Source: Diospyros lotus (taxonomy: Eukaryota; Streptophyta; Magnoliopsida; Ericales; Ebenaceae). From it: a DNA stretch of 64,000 bases. Location: positions 14,084,616-14,148,615 of the forward strand of contig NC_068338.1 in NCBI RefSeq assembly GCF_014633365.1. The letters run 5' to 3'. Positions 48,467-62,524 of this stretch are shown here, one piece after another. The position numbers and the translations under genes are program-made. Within the stretch, counting starts at the first letter, position 1. Each line of letters opens with the position of its first letter. The notes under the pieces are model-generated. The model searched no databases. It had not been told where the DNA came from and saw only the letters and a program-made list of their open reading frames with translations.

Positions 48467-48661
48467 GATCTAGGAGAGGGTGACTAGACGATAGCTAAAA
48501 CCATTCTTAAGTATTTGAGAAGAACTAAGGATGCCTTTATGGTATATAGAGGAGAAATTGAGCTAGTAGTAAGGGGGGTTACTGCAATGCTAGTTTCCAA
48601 TCAGATAAGGATGATTTTAAATCCTAATCTAGTTATGTCTTTTTCCTTTATAGAGCAACAG
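48467..48661 (+). pseudogene. Copia B RNase H fragment
   Basis: It resumes copia B with TILKYLRRTKDAFMVYRGE and ELVVRG, the start of copia RNase H, then loses frame. It is cut at 48661 by the next Ty3-type LTR. Confidence 0.82.
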
Positions 48662-49139
48662 TGTAACGACTTATTAGTGGTTCTAGGGTGTTATTAATAT
48701 TTTCACGTGTTATATTGTGTCATTATTTGAGCAATGTGTTGAAAATATTTTATGTGTTATGGAAGAGGCAAAAATAATGAAGATAACATTATGTTTGAAA
48801 AGTCAAAGTTGGTAAATGAGATTATGTGGAAAAGTTAAGAACCAAGAAGGTTGAAAAGCCAAAAACTAAGATGGTTGAAAAGTAAAAAAAAAATTAGGTT
48901 TGAATTGGAATTGGGCTATTGGTTGTGTGTGTATGCATATACATATAGATGTATTCATGTTTTATTAAATGTAGAAATGTATATATAGGATTGTTATATG
49001 GGTGTGTGTGTGTATAAAGTGGGGGGAAAAATTTGGAAAATAGAAAAGAATGAGGCAGCAGGTGAGCTTGGTGTGCTACCCACTCCCCCTCCCTCTCCAT
49101 CTTCATTATTCTCTTCTTCTTCTTCTTCCAGCCTTCTTT

Positions 49140-49143
<4 letters not shown>

Positions 49144-49170
<27 letters not shown>
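49144..49170 (+). repeat. (TC)n microsatellite
   Basis: About 13 TC units lie in a pyrimidine-rich stretch of the Ty3 LTR. Confidence 0.95.
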
Positions 49171-49625
49171 ATTCTCTTCTTTCTTTTTCTTTTTCTTGAT
49201 TCTTCATAGCTTTAAGAAAAGGGAGATCGTAGTTTAAAGGGTTGCTTATTCGGTTCGGTCATCAAGAATCTCTCAAGAAAGTTCTCTTCCTCTTCTCCAT
49301 TTTAAATGAAAGTTCCTATCTCCTTTTCTCCATTTGGAAAGTTCTAACTCCTCTCTTAGTTCTAAAACCTTGAGTCATGAGATCTTAGTGATTTATTCAT
49401 GAAAAACTCCCTATTTCAGAAAAGAGTTATTGAAAGATGTCTATGTAGAAAGCATTGTAATTCTTAGTTGATCTTATTAAGACCTTTTGGAACTTCAAAT
49501 AGGGTTTGTTCCACCCTATATTTTTCAAAGGAATAAGTTTTCTTGGTTAGGATTAAAGCAATGCAAGATTTGTTGATCTTGTGTGCATTTGTTTCGATTT
49601 CGTCTTCATTTCTCGTGTTTTTGGG

Positions 49626-49820
49626 TTTAAAAAGTCAACTTTCCTAGTTTAGGAGTTGGCTTTAGTATGTTGGGAGTCGACTTCTCCAAGTAGAAGTTGA
49701 CTGTCCAAAAATTGGCTCTCGACTAGGTCGGAGCTCTCGGTCAAGTCAACTAAGGCTATGTAAAAGTCGACTTTACATGCCAAGAGTCGACTTTCCATGC
49801 CAAAAGTGGACTTTCTAATC
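49626..49820 (+). repeat. Degenerate 'agtcgactt' repeat
   Basis: At least six variants of 'agtcgacttt' (also agtcaact, agttgact, agtggact) occur, several followed by 'ccatgccaa'. Similar words recur at 55028-55065 in the next Ty3-type LTR. Confidence 0.65.
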
Positions 49821-50622
49821 TAGATGTTGAAAAATTGTTATGCATTTATTATTACTAGAGAAATGGTTTTAGTGGAAAATATCCTTTTTGTTAATCATCA
49901 TAACACAATTAAAGGTTAAATGGTGCAAGTTAGCTCAATAGTCTTTGGGAATGGTAATGTATCCATGGGCATAAAATGGGCAAGACTTGCAATTTTACGT
50001 GATGTTATTGAAATTCATTGAAATTGTCTATGTAGATTTGATAAGGAGAATTTATTAATAAACCATGGGTGAGCATGTGTTGGAATTGTTTAAGAACTTA
50101 GACGTGTGTATGTGATCATGTTTGGAATGCCTAAGTGTAGCATGATAAATATTTACTCATCTGTTATTTTGCGCAGTGGCTATGTATCGTGTGGGGGAAA
50201 AAGATATCCAAAATAAACTCAGTAGGCACTTGCCTAGCACTAGGAAGAGCTTTGGCTCATAATGCTGGCCTGGTGGAAAACCAGTACATGGGTGGACAAT
50301 GGTTCACAAGTTAATGATAAATGATATTGCTATTGCATTGGTATCTGATATGTTATGTGTGGGTTAAGGGTCATGTATGAATAATTGAATGAGTACATAA
50401 ATTTTATGGTTCTAAGAGGCATGGCATGGCATGGATAATATGATGTGGAAAATGCTGAATATATAATGTGATATGGAAAATGTCGTGATATGACATGATG
50501 AGGTAGCAAATCATGATAATGGTTTATGTAGTTGTTATGGGTAATCTATTCTACTTTATTTCCTATTATTCATGCTATTGATTTATAATGCTTTTCACTT
50601 GCTTTATATTATACTTGCTGAG

Positions 50623-51890
50623 TGGCCGGCGGCTGTCGAACCACTCCAGATTAGATATCTATGTATCTCTTCTCTAGTTTGTAGCAAAGTGCACCCTAGG
50701 TCGTCTCTCACAAGGAGCCTCACTTTCTTCTACCAACAAGGAGAACCAATATAAACAACAGTTTGTTTAGGGGGGGGTTTGACAGAAAACTAAGTAACAA
50801 AACAGAAAGACAAGGATAGATGAAAATCAGTAAATGAAATGCAACCAGCTGTGTATTTGTCCCCTCTGTGAAATCTTCCTCATCCAACCTATAAATCTTG
50901 GCTTGTTAGATGTTTTAATCTCCGGATATCAAACTTAAAGCATCCCCAACAACCGTCCAAGGATTAGAATGATTGGAACAACAAAATGAATACAGAAATC
51001 TCTTATAAATAAAATGCAACCATTCACTCTCTATTCAACCCATCCGGAGCTATGCAAGAACAACCATTCAAGCACATTATATTCATTTCTGAGATGTTAT
51101 ACCAACCGGCTACAACACTCTGTTCTCTTAAGCATTTAACAGAAAATGAATCCATGCAAATTCACACAAACCTGCCATGAACTCCATGCATTCGAAAATC
51201 TTCTCAAACTAAACCAAATGGAAATGAATAAGATTAAAACAAACAAACCAGGTTTTTGCAGCTCATCTGGGACTCAGATTCCACACGGGTTCAAGATACA
51301 CAACCAATTACAATAGCTCTAGCCTTTCATTACAGCAAGGAAGACAAAATGGAGACAAAATGGAGACAAAATGAAGAAAATAGAAAAATGCTAACAACAA
51401 GAAAAACGGCCAGAATCTCCTTCTTTTTTTCTCCTCTCCCTCTCCCTGGAAATAAGTGCTAAGAGGCCTTAAATACATGGCTAAGAAAGGAAGAGCTAGG
51501 AAGGCTAGGGTTGGGCCTAGTCCAACAAAAAAGAGAAGAAACGGAAGAGAGATAAGTGAGCCCAAAACAGCAAAATCGAGCAGCCCAAATCTGCTCCTTG
51601 AAAGTGAGCCCAAGCTCCTTTAGATGAGTCCCACAATTGCCCAAGGCCGGCCTACCCTTATGAAGTCCGAAATGAGCCACTTCAAGTCTTTTCCAGCTGC
51701 TTCTCTAGCCCATCCAATATTCCCTAAAGCTAAGCAAGCTTGGATCCATAGAAGTAAGATAGAAAATAGTGTAAGGACGATTTGAAGTATAATAAAATAG
51801 AAACCATGAAAGATTAGCAAAAATTACTTCAAATGGCGTAATAAGACTGAGGTGAAATGCCAAAATATAGCATAAATATGCATGCTATCA
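50623..51890. mobile_element. 1268-bp TG...CA insertion, solo-LTR-like
   Basis: It starts TGGCCGGCGGC and ends GCTATCA, with exact CTGAG duplications (50618-50622 and 51891-51895). Flanks join to the expected 'gctgagccttgtggctcac' stretch of the LTR. TG/CA ends and a 5-bp duplication suggest an LTR, but I do not recognise the family. It has no coding frame beyond about 100 codons. Confidence 0.72.
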
Positions 51891-52289
51891 CTGAGCCTTG
51901 TGGCTCACTCTTGCTTTCACGTCATTCCACGTAAGGGAAAGACAATAGTCGAGGGTGAGTCCAGTGGAGCTAGAAGTTAGAACCCTTAGGTAGTATGTGT
52001 ACAAAGATGTCCCAACGGAAAAGGTCCTTAAGGGTTTGTTTTGAGGGTAGATGAGAATAGTTTATTTTGTATTTAAAATTTTATTCCCCTTTGTTTTGGG
52101 AATGTATGGGCGATTAAGCCCTAAAGAGATTTTTAGATGAAGGATGATGTAATTATTTATTTTGACTCCTATTGTTGGTGAGCAAGCTAGGTAATATATT
52201 ATGTTGAATTTTATCTGTACTAATTTTATGGGGACCTTCTCTTGGATTTCTATGCTAGTAGGATTTGTAGGAATGGGCCCTTACAGTTT

Positions 52290-52301
52290 TGGTATCAGAG
52301 C
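52290..52301 (+). other. Ty3-type primer-binding site
   Basis: TGGTATCAGAGC is a perfect tRNA-Met-type site four bases after the LTR. Only about 150 bp of internal DNA (52302-52450) follows before another LTR-like start. Confidence 0.88.
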
Positions 52302-53395
52302 AATGTTGGGATGAGATGAGTCTCTGTACACATAAGAATGTTGGGTAAAGTTAGAGTCATGTTTGAAAGTTGGATGTGAGTTAAGGATTCGTATTCTAAA
52401 GGTTTTGGATGCTGAAAGTAGAGAAACATCTTGGGACTATGGGGTGCAACTATAATGACCCATTGAGTGGGTTATAAATGTTAATTATATTTTTATATAG
52501 TGTGTTGCATGCGAACCTTATTTGATGAATGCCGAAAATAACTTATGGGTTGTTGAAGAGGTTAACTAGTAAAAAATATTTTATATGGGGTCTAAGAGGC
52601 AAGTTAGTGGGAATAATATGTTTGAGGACATTGCATGTGAGTAAATTAATGTATATGTGTAATATTAAAGCATAAATTGTGTTATAAAGTGGGTTTGGGC
52701 CAAGGGTTTAAAGCCCAATGGAAGTGGTGGGTTTAAAATAATTCCATGGGCCTAATATGAATTGGACTTTTAAATGGGCTTGGGCCATGTATAAATATGG
52801 GTTTTATTTAATGAGATGTATGTATTTATATATGTATATATATATATTGTGGAAAATGAATGAATATGAAAATTGGTAAAGGCAATGAAAATGCAAAATG
52901 TCCAGAGAGGGCTTATATGCTATGTGTGTGTGGGAAAAGTTAAGGGTAAAATAGGAATTTTCAAAATAGAATGAATATAGAAAAGAGAAAAGAAAAGGAA
53001 AATATAAGCAAAAGACCATTAAAGGCATGAGTAAGTTAAGTGTGTGTGTTATGTGTGTGGGGCAAAATTGGAATTTTTGGGAGTGGGGGTGGTTGGAGAA
53101 TGGAGATGCAGCCCATTCTCCCCCATGCCTCTCATTTCTTTCAATCTTCTTCTCTTCCTCTCCATTTTCTTGCTTTCTCTCTTGGAAACCTTTCTTCATA
53201 TACTTCATCATATTCTTCTTCCCTTCTTCTTCCATTAATTATGGTGGAACCAAGCTCTCAAGGTGGGTGGATTTTGAGCACTTGGAATGCTTCTTCTTCT
53301 CTTTGGATTTTTCATCAAAAGACAAGCTTCATTCTCCTTTTCTCCTATCTTTTAGTGCAAAGTATATCCTTATATTTAATCAAAGCTCTTGTTAT

Positions 53396-54804
53396 TGTTA
53401 GGGACCCACAACCATGTAGGGTTCGATTCTACCCGATTTCAATCCGCAGAGACACAAGCGCGATCTCCTCCAAGTCGGTCCACACGATCGATCATTCCAC
53501 GAATGCCTCAGTTGTGCTAGCAACCCTAGACGCCTTTTGAGAGACACGAAATTTTTCCTATCTTTTTCTAGCTTCTTAAGCGGCATATAAATAGAGTTTA
53601 AGAACCCTAATCACGCCCTAGAAAAAACCCTAAACATTTTAGGCCCAACCCTTAATCATATTGGGCCGACTCTCCTTTTTAATTATGGAATGGGCTCGAT
53701 CTAAGTATGTGACCCCTTAAATCCACCATTAGACTATATGTAGGGCCAATTCTATTGGGCTATATCAAGGCCCAACTTATTAGATTAACTAAATTTTTTA
53801 ATTAAACTAATGGGCTCCGTAATTAACACATCTCATGGCTTCTTAATTAAACTCTTTAATTAATAGTTTTAGAATTAATCAAATTAATTCTAAAACCCTA
53901 CATATCATGGTTAACATTTAGCAACATGCCATGAATACCTAGCCAACGATGAAAAAATGTGAACCTTTTCAATTGCAATTACCGTGCAGTAAAATCCTTT
54001 CATCAATCTATGTCCCGGTTGAATTTAGGGTATGATTTTATACATTCCAGATTTATGACTTAATAGGTGAAATCAAAACACCTTTTGATTTCCACCTCAC
54101 CTTGGCCAAGGATTTCCTCAGTCATGAAATCATCGGAATACATAAGACATCTTCTCATCTTGACAATAAGTGATGAATCCTATTTTGACATTCACAAGCC
54201 TTCATATGTGATAAGGCCACGCTCAGTGATAGTTTGTCAATGACTCCATTAGAATCCAAAAAAGCACCAAAGCGTAACCAGTCAAATATAAGACTACCAT
54301 GATATCTCAAGTCTAAGGATCAATCTGCACTATTGCAACACAAGAATTCCAATTCGACATTAAACAATAACCATTAGGAATTCTGTAGCAGGTCAGTTCA
54401 ATGTACTTATTCTTATAATAAGTACCCACATATATGTACTAATATCCTCACACCAATGTCCATAAAACAAGACATTCTCCTGATTGAGCATGCATCATAT
54501 GTGCTAGTCTATCCGAGTTATCAGTGTACAATCCTAATAACTCTATGACTAGGAACATTTAAGATCAAGGCTTATAAGGAATATGTTTCATGATCGTCAT
54601 CTCTAGGCACGACTATATTCCATGAGCCTTTTTGATCTATGGACTTTGTCAAGTATGGATTGCAATAAATAATGACAACAACCATCAATGACAAATAAAA
54701 ACATAATGCCTTGCAATAATAATTGATTGAAGATAAAGAATCATAATGTAAAGTATGATCAATTACATAAAAATATAATTGGCTTGCGGGGCATAACTCT
54801 AATA
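53396..54804 (-). mobile_element. Copia-type solo LTR (TGTTAG family)
   Basis: This is 1409 bp with exact GTTAT duplications (53391-53395 and 54805-54809). Read on the - strand it begins TATTAGAGTTATGCCCC (one change from TGTTAG's usual start) and ends CCCTAACA. It has no coding content. Confidence 0.78.
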
Positions 54805-55096
54805 GTTATCATCTCTTCAATGGTAGTTTTTGAAAACTTGTAGTTAAATGTATTAATTTTGTGTTTTTCTCAAATCTTGTGGATTTCCTTCAAATGTGTC
54901 ATTGAGTCTTGTTTTGGTCTTTATGGGGTTTGTTTTCCCCATCTTTTATTCAAGGAATGGCAACTTGGGGTTAAGGTTTTATCTGTGGGTGTTTTGGGTG
55001 TTTGTCGTTCATGGATTTTCAATTTCGTGTGTGTTTAGTCGACTATTCAAGCTGAGGAGTCGATTGAGCAATAATTGAAAATTTTGAAATAGCTAA

Positions 55097-55247
55097 AAAC
55101 AAAAACTTTGATTTTGAAACATAATATGTGCATTTCGAAACTTGCTCAAACAAAAACTTTGATTTCAAAACATAATCCGTGTATTTCAAAACTTGCTCAA
55201 ACAAAAACTTTGATTTTGAAATATAATCCGTGCATTTCGAAACCTAA
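55097..55247 (+). repeat. 51-bp tandem repeat, three copies
   Basis: Copies start at 55097, 55148 and 55199, each beginning aaacaaaaactttgatt. The unit length is a multiple of three, so the frame stays open through the array and gives a repeat-encoded short ORF that I regard as non-coding. Confidence 0.9.
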
Positions 55248-55430
55248 TTCTCTTTCATTATATGGTGTTAAAAGAAGTCAAGATATATATATATATATTC
55301 CAATTCGAATGAAGTTATATGCATGAAAATGATGTGATGTGGCTAAAAATCTTAGTGGGTGAGTATAAGCATGTTGTTGTCGAGTATGTTAAGATGCTTG
55401 AATGTGTATGCATGTGTTGTTTTTTAAAGA

Positions 55431-55845
55431 AGTTATAAGTGACATTTCAAGGCTTCTTGTTGGAAACCACTATGTGCATGCAAGAGAAAGACACATAGAT
55501 GAAGGTGAACAATGGCAAAACAATGACATTAATGACCTTGGCAATGGAGAAGAATGGTGGCAAAGTTTGCTATGAATCACAGGCTTCAAATTAAAAGATT
55601 TGTTGTTGACATGCAAGGACGAATCATGGCATACATTTCCCTTCTTTGGCGATGACAAATTTGGCTTCAATTTGGGAATACAATGAGTTGAGATTAGGGT
55701 TAGCGTTAGGATTAGGTTTATGCTAAGCTTTGCCATCATTTTGTTTTCCCTCACAAAAGTTGTTGTCACTATTGATATGCCATACGATTGCTATTGCTCT
55801 AATATCATTTTCTTCCTTCACAAAGGTCTTTGACGTTGTCTTTTT
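55431..55845. other. Unassigned segment
   Basis: No gene or known element was recognised. The - strand ORF at 55470-55769 has no familiar motif. Confidence 0.3.
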
Positions 55846-56068
55846 GTGTTGTAACATACCTTTCGTGAGGTTTCCTCTGGAGGGCATTCAGAAGAGTTCC
55901 CTTGGAGAAGTCAGTTTGGGCCCGGAAGATTTCCCTATCTTAGAAAGGTCTTTGAGAGCCTTGTTCCCCAAAGACTTGAGCAGCCTTCTAAAGGCCCTTG
56001 AGGTACCAGTTTCCACAAAGTCCAAGATAGTCTTCTGAAGACCCTTTGAGGACTAGTTTCCCCAAAAA

Positions 56069-56328
56069 CTTAAGTAGTCTTCTGAAGACTCTTCGGGGAC
56101 TTAACTTCCTTGAAGGCCCAACTAGGCTTCCGAATTCATTCAAGGACTAGCTTTCCTTAACGCTTGGTATTCTCGAAGCCTAACCCAAGGGTAGCTAGCT
56201 TAAGTAGTCTTCTAAAGACTCTTCGGGGACTTAACTTCCCTGAAGGCCCAACTAGGCTTCCGAATTCATTCAAGGACTAGCTTTCCTTAAGGCTTGGTAT
56301 TCCCGAAGCCTAACCCAAGGGTAGCCGA
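56069..56328 (+). repeat. 130-bp tandem duplication
   Basis: Copies start at 56069 and 56199 (cttaagtagtcttct), with only a few differences, and end with 'aacccaagggtagc'. Partial copies of the 'agtcttctgaagac' part occur just upstream (about 56029). Confidence 0.92.
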
Positions 56329-56352
56329 ACTCCCTCACTCGAAAGGTTGTGC

Positions 56353-56381
56353 CACGTGCCTTCATGCATCTGTGCCACGTG
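56353..56381 (+). promoter_or_regulatory. Paired G-boxes
   Basis: Two CACGTG hexamers lie at 56353-56358 and 56376-56381, each in the context tgtgccacgtg, 23 bp apart and about 35-60 bp upstream of a TATA box. G-boxes bind plant bZIP and bHLH factors; whether these are used is unknown. Confidence 0.6.
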
Positions 56382-57005
56382 TCCTAGCCTGTTATGTGTC
56401 CCAATTCTTCAAGGGGTATAAATATCCCCCTACCTTTCATCTTTAGGATCCTTTTGAGAAATCCAAAGACCTTTCCTTGCCTCTTTTGTGCACACCATTT
56501 CCGAAGAGTCCTTACACTTCTGAAAGCACTATCCGTATCACATTACATCTTCATAACCCTTTTAGTATCATGGCATTTGACTTAGATATTAGAGGACTCG
56601 CGTATGAGAGATCCCCATATGTCTTTTGATTGTCTTCTTCCTTATAGATCGAAAGACTTGAAGCTCTCTCAAAAACCCCTTCAGAAAACTTTTCTACAAT
56701 TCCCTCAAAAAACCTTTCCGCGACATCAAAGACTCGAAAACCTTACTGGAGCCACCTTTCTGCAGGACCCTCTTTGGATAACCTCTTTTGAGCAGACCTT
56801 GTTGTTTTGCCTGGCCCTACCAACCTTTTGCTAAGGTTGTCAGAAAGAAATAAATTTTTATTATTGTATTACAGCAACAACACTCTTATACCCTTTCAAG
56901 AGAGTTTTCTCTTCTCTTTTATCTCTTTTCTTTCTATTTCTTTATCTGTCTAAGTGGTTGTAGGCGACAACCCTTGAGGTGCCACTTTCCAAATAACAAA
57001 ATCTA

Positions 57006-57396
57006 CTCTTTGTTTTTTTTTTTTTTCTATTTTTAATTTATTAACTAGGGAAACTAGGAGAATTAGTTGTTAATTTAAACTAATTTGGTTTTAATTAAAA
57101 CTATGTTCGTACAAGGGGCGTAAGTGCATAAGATTTAAATCATAAAAACTTTGAAAGCCAATTTTAAAGTACAGAGGAGTTTTTATGCAAAAATAACCTA
57201 AATTGCAAATGTGAATTCAATATACCGTTTTGAAATAATTAACATGTAATTTATAGCAAAACAAGGTAAAATATGAGTTTTCAAAAGTCAAAAGGGTGAT
57301 CTTTATAAAAAAAAAATTTAAAGAACTTGGGAAACTTAATTTAGCTTAAGATAATGATTTTTAATTAAAAAATAGACTAAATATCACGAACAGAAT
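57006..57396. other. AT-rich spacer upstream of COP10
   Basis: AT-rich DNA with no visible gene or recognised element. Confidence 0.4.
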
Positions 57397-57510
57397 GGGA
57401 TGAAATCCACATTTGGCTCTTGCATTCATATCCACGTTTGGCTCCTTCAACCGTATGATCTAATTTCGAATCTTTGTGTAACTGCAAGAGCCGAATCTAA
57501 GATTTCACCC
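57397..57510. mobile_element. Small foldback (MITE-like) element
   Basis: This 114-bp segment has ends that are imperfect inverted repeats of about 27 bp (gggatgaaatcc...ggctcttgca against its reverse complement at 57483-57510). It could form one long hairpin. It lies 63 bp before the COP10 start codon, probably in its promoter or 5' UTR. No clear target duplication was seen. Confidence 0.6.
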
Positions 57511-57524
57511 AGTTGAACCGCTGA

Positions 57525-61631
<4,107 letters not shown>

Positions 61632-62255
61632 AATTTGATACAGCAGCATCCAGCTCTAGGATTTCACCCATCTATCTACCACGATGCTACTATGCAAGCT
61701 AAATGGAGTCTCATCTGTAAAAGCAATCCCCTTGTTTTGCCTAGCGATCCCACCATCACCATGTACAATCAATGACATCTATGTTGCGACTTGCAAATAC
61801 TCAGTAGGCCTTTTGTTATGCTGCTGCTGCTTCTCTGTCGTTGTATCATTGTCGTCTTCAAGGAGGAAGTTGGTACTTCTTGGTGGCAGCACCAATGTTC
61901 CAACTTAAACAACACGCGTTCTTTATCTTGAAATAATTCATGCAAGTATTTCTAGATTTTTGTGTCTCTTTAGGTTTTATTAATATGTTCTGCAATCAAC
62001 AGACAGTTCGAATATAGAGTGAACCCAAGTGACAGATTCGATTTAAAATTTATGAGCCGACATCTGAATCGAATGCATGTCTAGATGGGCTGAAGTACAC
62101 GGACCAAGAGCAAAAAAACTAAATTAATTGGGAAAGCTACAAGGAACTATTGGAGAATTATTTTAATAAAATGAAGAAATGTTGTAATAAGATGAAGAAC
62201 GAAGAAGCCGCACAGCAATTAAACAATATGAAGTTGGAGATTAAATATTCCCAGG
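61632..62255 (+). other. COP10 3' flank
   Basis: This is presumed 3' UTR and following DNA. The 74-codon forward ORF at 61684-61908 has no recognisable motif. An AATAAA at 62165-62170 is the first clear poly(A)-type signal I noticed, but it is distant from the stop. Confidence 0.4.
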
Positions 62256-62524
62256 CCATAACCGAGTGGCCACTCGGCCAAGCAAGAAATTAAAATAAGA
62301 AGCTGGGCAATGGAAGTGAAGCCTTGCACATATATAATATAATATTATAACTACACAGATTGAATGGGAGAAGATGGGAAGCAGCAAGTGAAGAATTGGA
62401 ATTAAGGGGGAGGAATTGGAGGAAGCAGAAGACGCACGCCGCAGCGCGTTAACTTAAGCCGAGTGGCCACCACTCGGCCATAATCGAGTGGCCACTCGGC
62501 CAACGACATTAAAATATGAAGCTT
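62256..62524 (+). repeat. Palindrome-bearing repeat cluster
   Basis: The perfect 16-bp palindrome CCGAGTGGCCACTCGG lies at 62262-62277; close variants lie at 62459-62478 and 62484-62500. The first and third copies share about 45 bp of flank ('ccataa' before and 'attaaaat-agaagct' after), so the block was duplicated. Confidence 0.8.

Larger units (their letters stand above)
12950..48661 (+). mobile_element. Copia element B, multiply interrupted
   Basis: A Ty1/copia element reads rightward from a TGTTAG LTR start at 12950. Its LTR (split by another insertion) ends just before a primer-binding site at 19278; then come a non-coding leader, protease and integrase (23091-24783), RT (45039-45829) and RNase H (48467-48661). 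Insertions at 14364-18979, 19819-21737, 24784-45033, 45830-48461 and from 48662 break it up, with two more nested deeper. Codons join correctly across the AGATG and AAGCT duplications, which shows that the pieces belong to one element. No 3' LTR of B was recognised in the window. Confidence 0.82.
48662..52285 (+). mobile_element. Ty3/Tekay-like 5' LTR with nested insertion
   Basis: It begins TGTAACGACTT and ends CCCTTACA, five bases before a primer-binding site, so it is the 5' LTR of a + strand element. Without the 50623-51890 insertion it is about 2.35 kb. It carries a (TC)n tract at 49144-49170 and a run of 'agtcgactt' repeats. The sequence just before it (AACAG, 48657-48661) should be its target site, but no matching right flank was found. 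Confidence 0.82.
52451..55430 (+). mobile_element. Second Ty3-type LTR, diverged and truncated
   Basis: It begins TATAATGACCC (the usual TGTAACGACC altered) and its order of features (TATATA near 52845, 'gtgtgtg' then the GGGG(A/C)AAAATT stretch, a TTC-rich tract, 'agtcgac' words) follows that of the 48662 LTR, although the two differ strongly. It is split by 53396-54804 and fades out at about 55430 without a clear end. It is either the 3' LTR of an internally deleted element or a separate copy. Confidence 0.55.
55846..57005 (+). other. LTR- or promoter-like segment upstream of COP10
   Basis: The segment contains, in order, a 130-bp tandem duplication (56069-56328), two G-boxes, a TATA box (ggtataaatatcc, 56415-56427), an AATAAA signal (about 56849) and a TTTCTT-rich stretch ending ccaaataaca. 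TGTT (55846) and AACA ends with a U3-R-U5-like order suggest an LTR of about 1.15 kb. No target duplication was found, and a pararetrovirus-like or other promoter origin cannot be excluded. The ORFs inside it (for example 55730-56038) look non-coding. Confidence 0.4.

Noticed and set aside
48894..49237. Frames encoding Arg-Glu or Ser-Leu runs around 49150
   Set aside because: They are products of the (TC)n microsatellite in the LTR.
61684..61908. 74-codon frame after COP10 as a separate gene
   Set aside because: It lies in the presumed 3' UTR, has no motif and is composed of a hydrophobic Cys-rich stretch of chance appearance.
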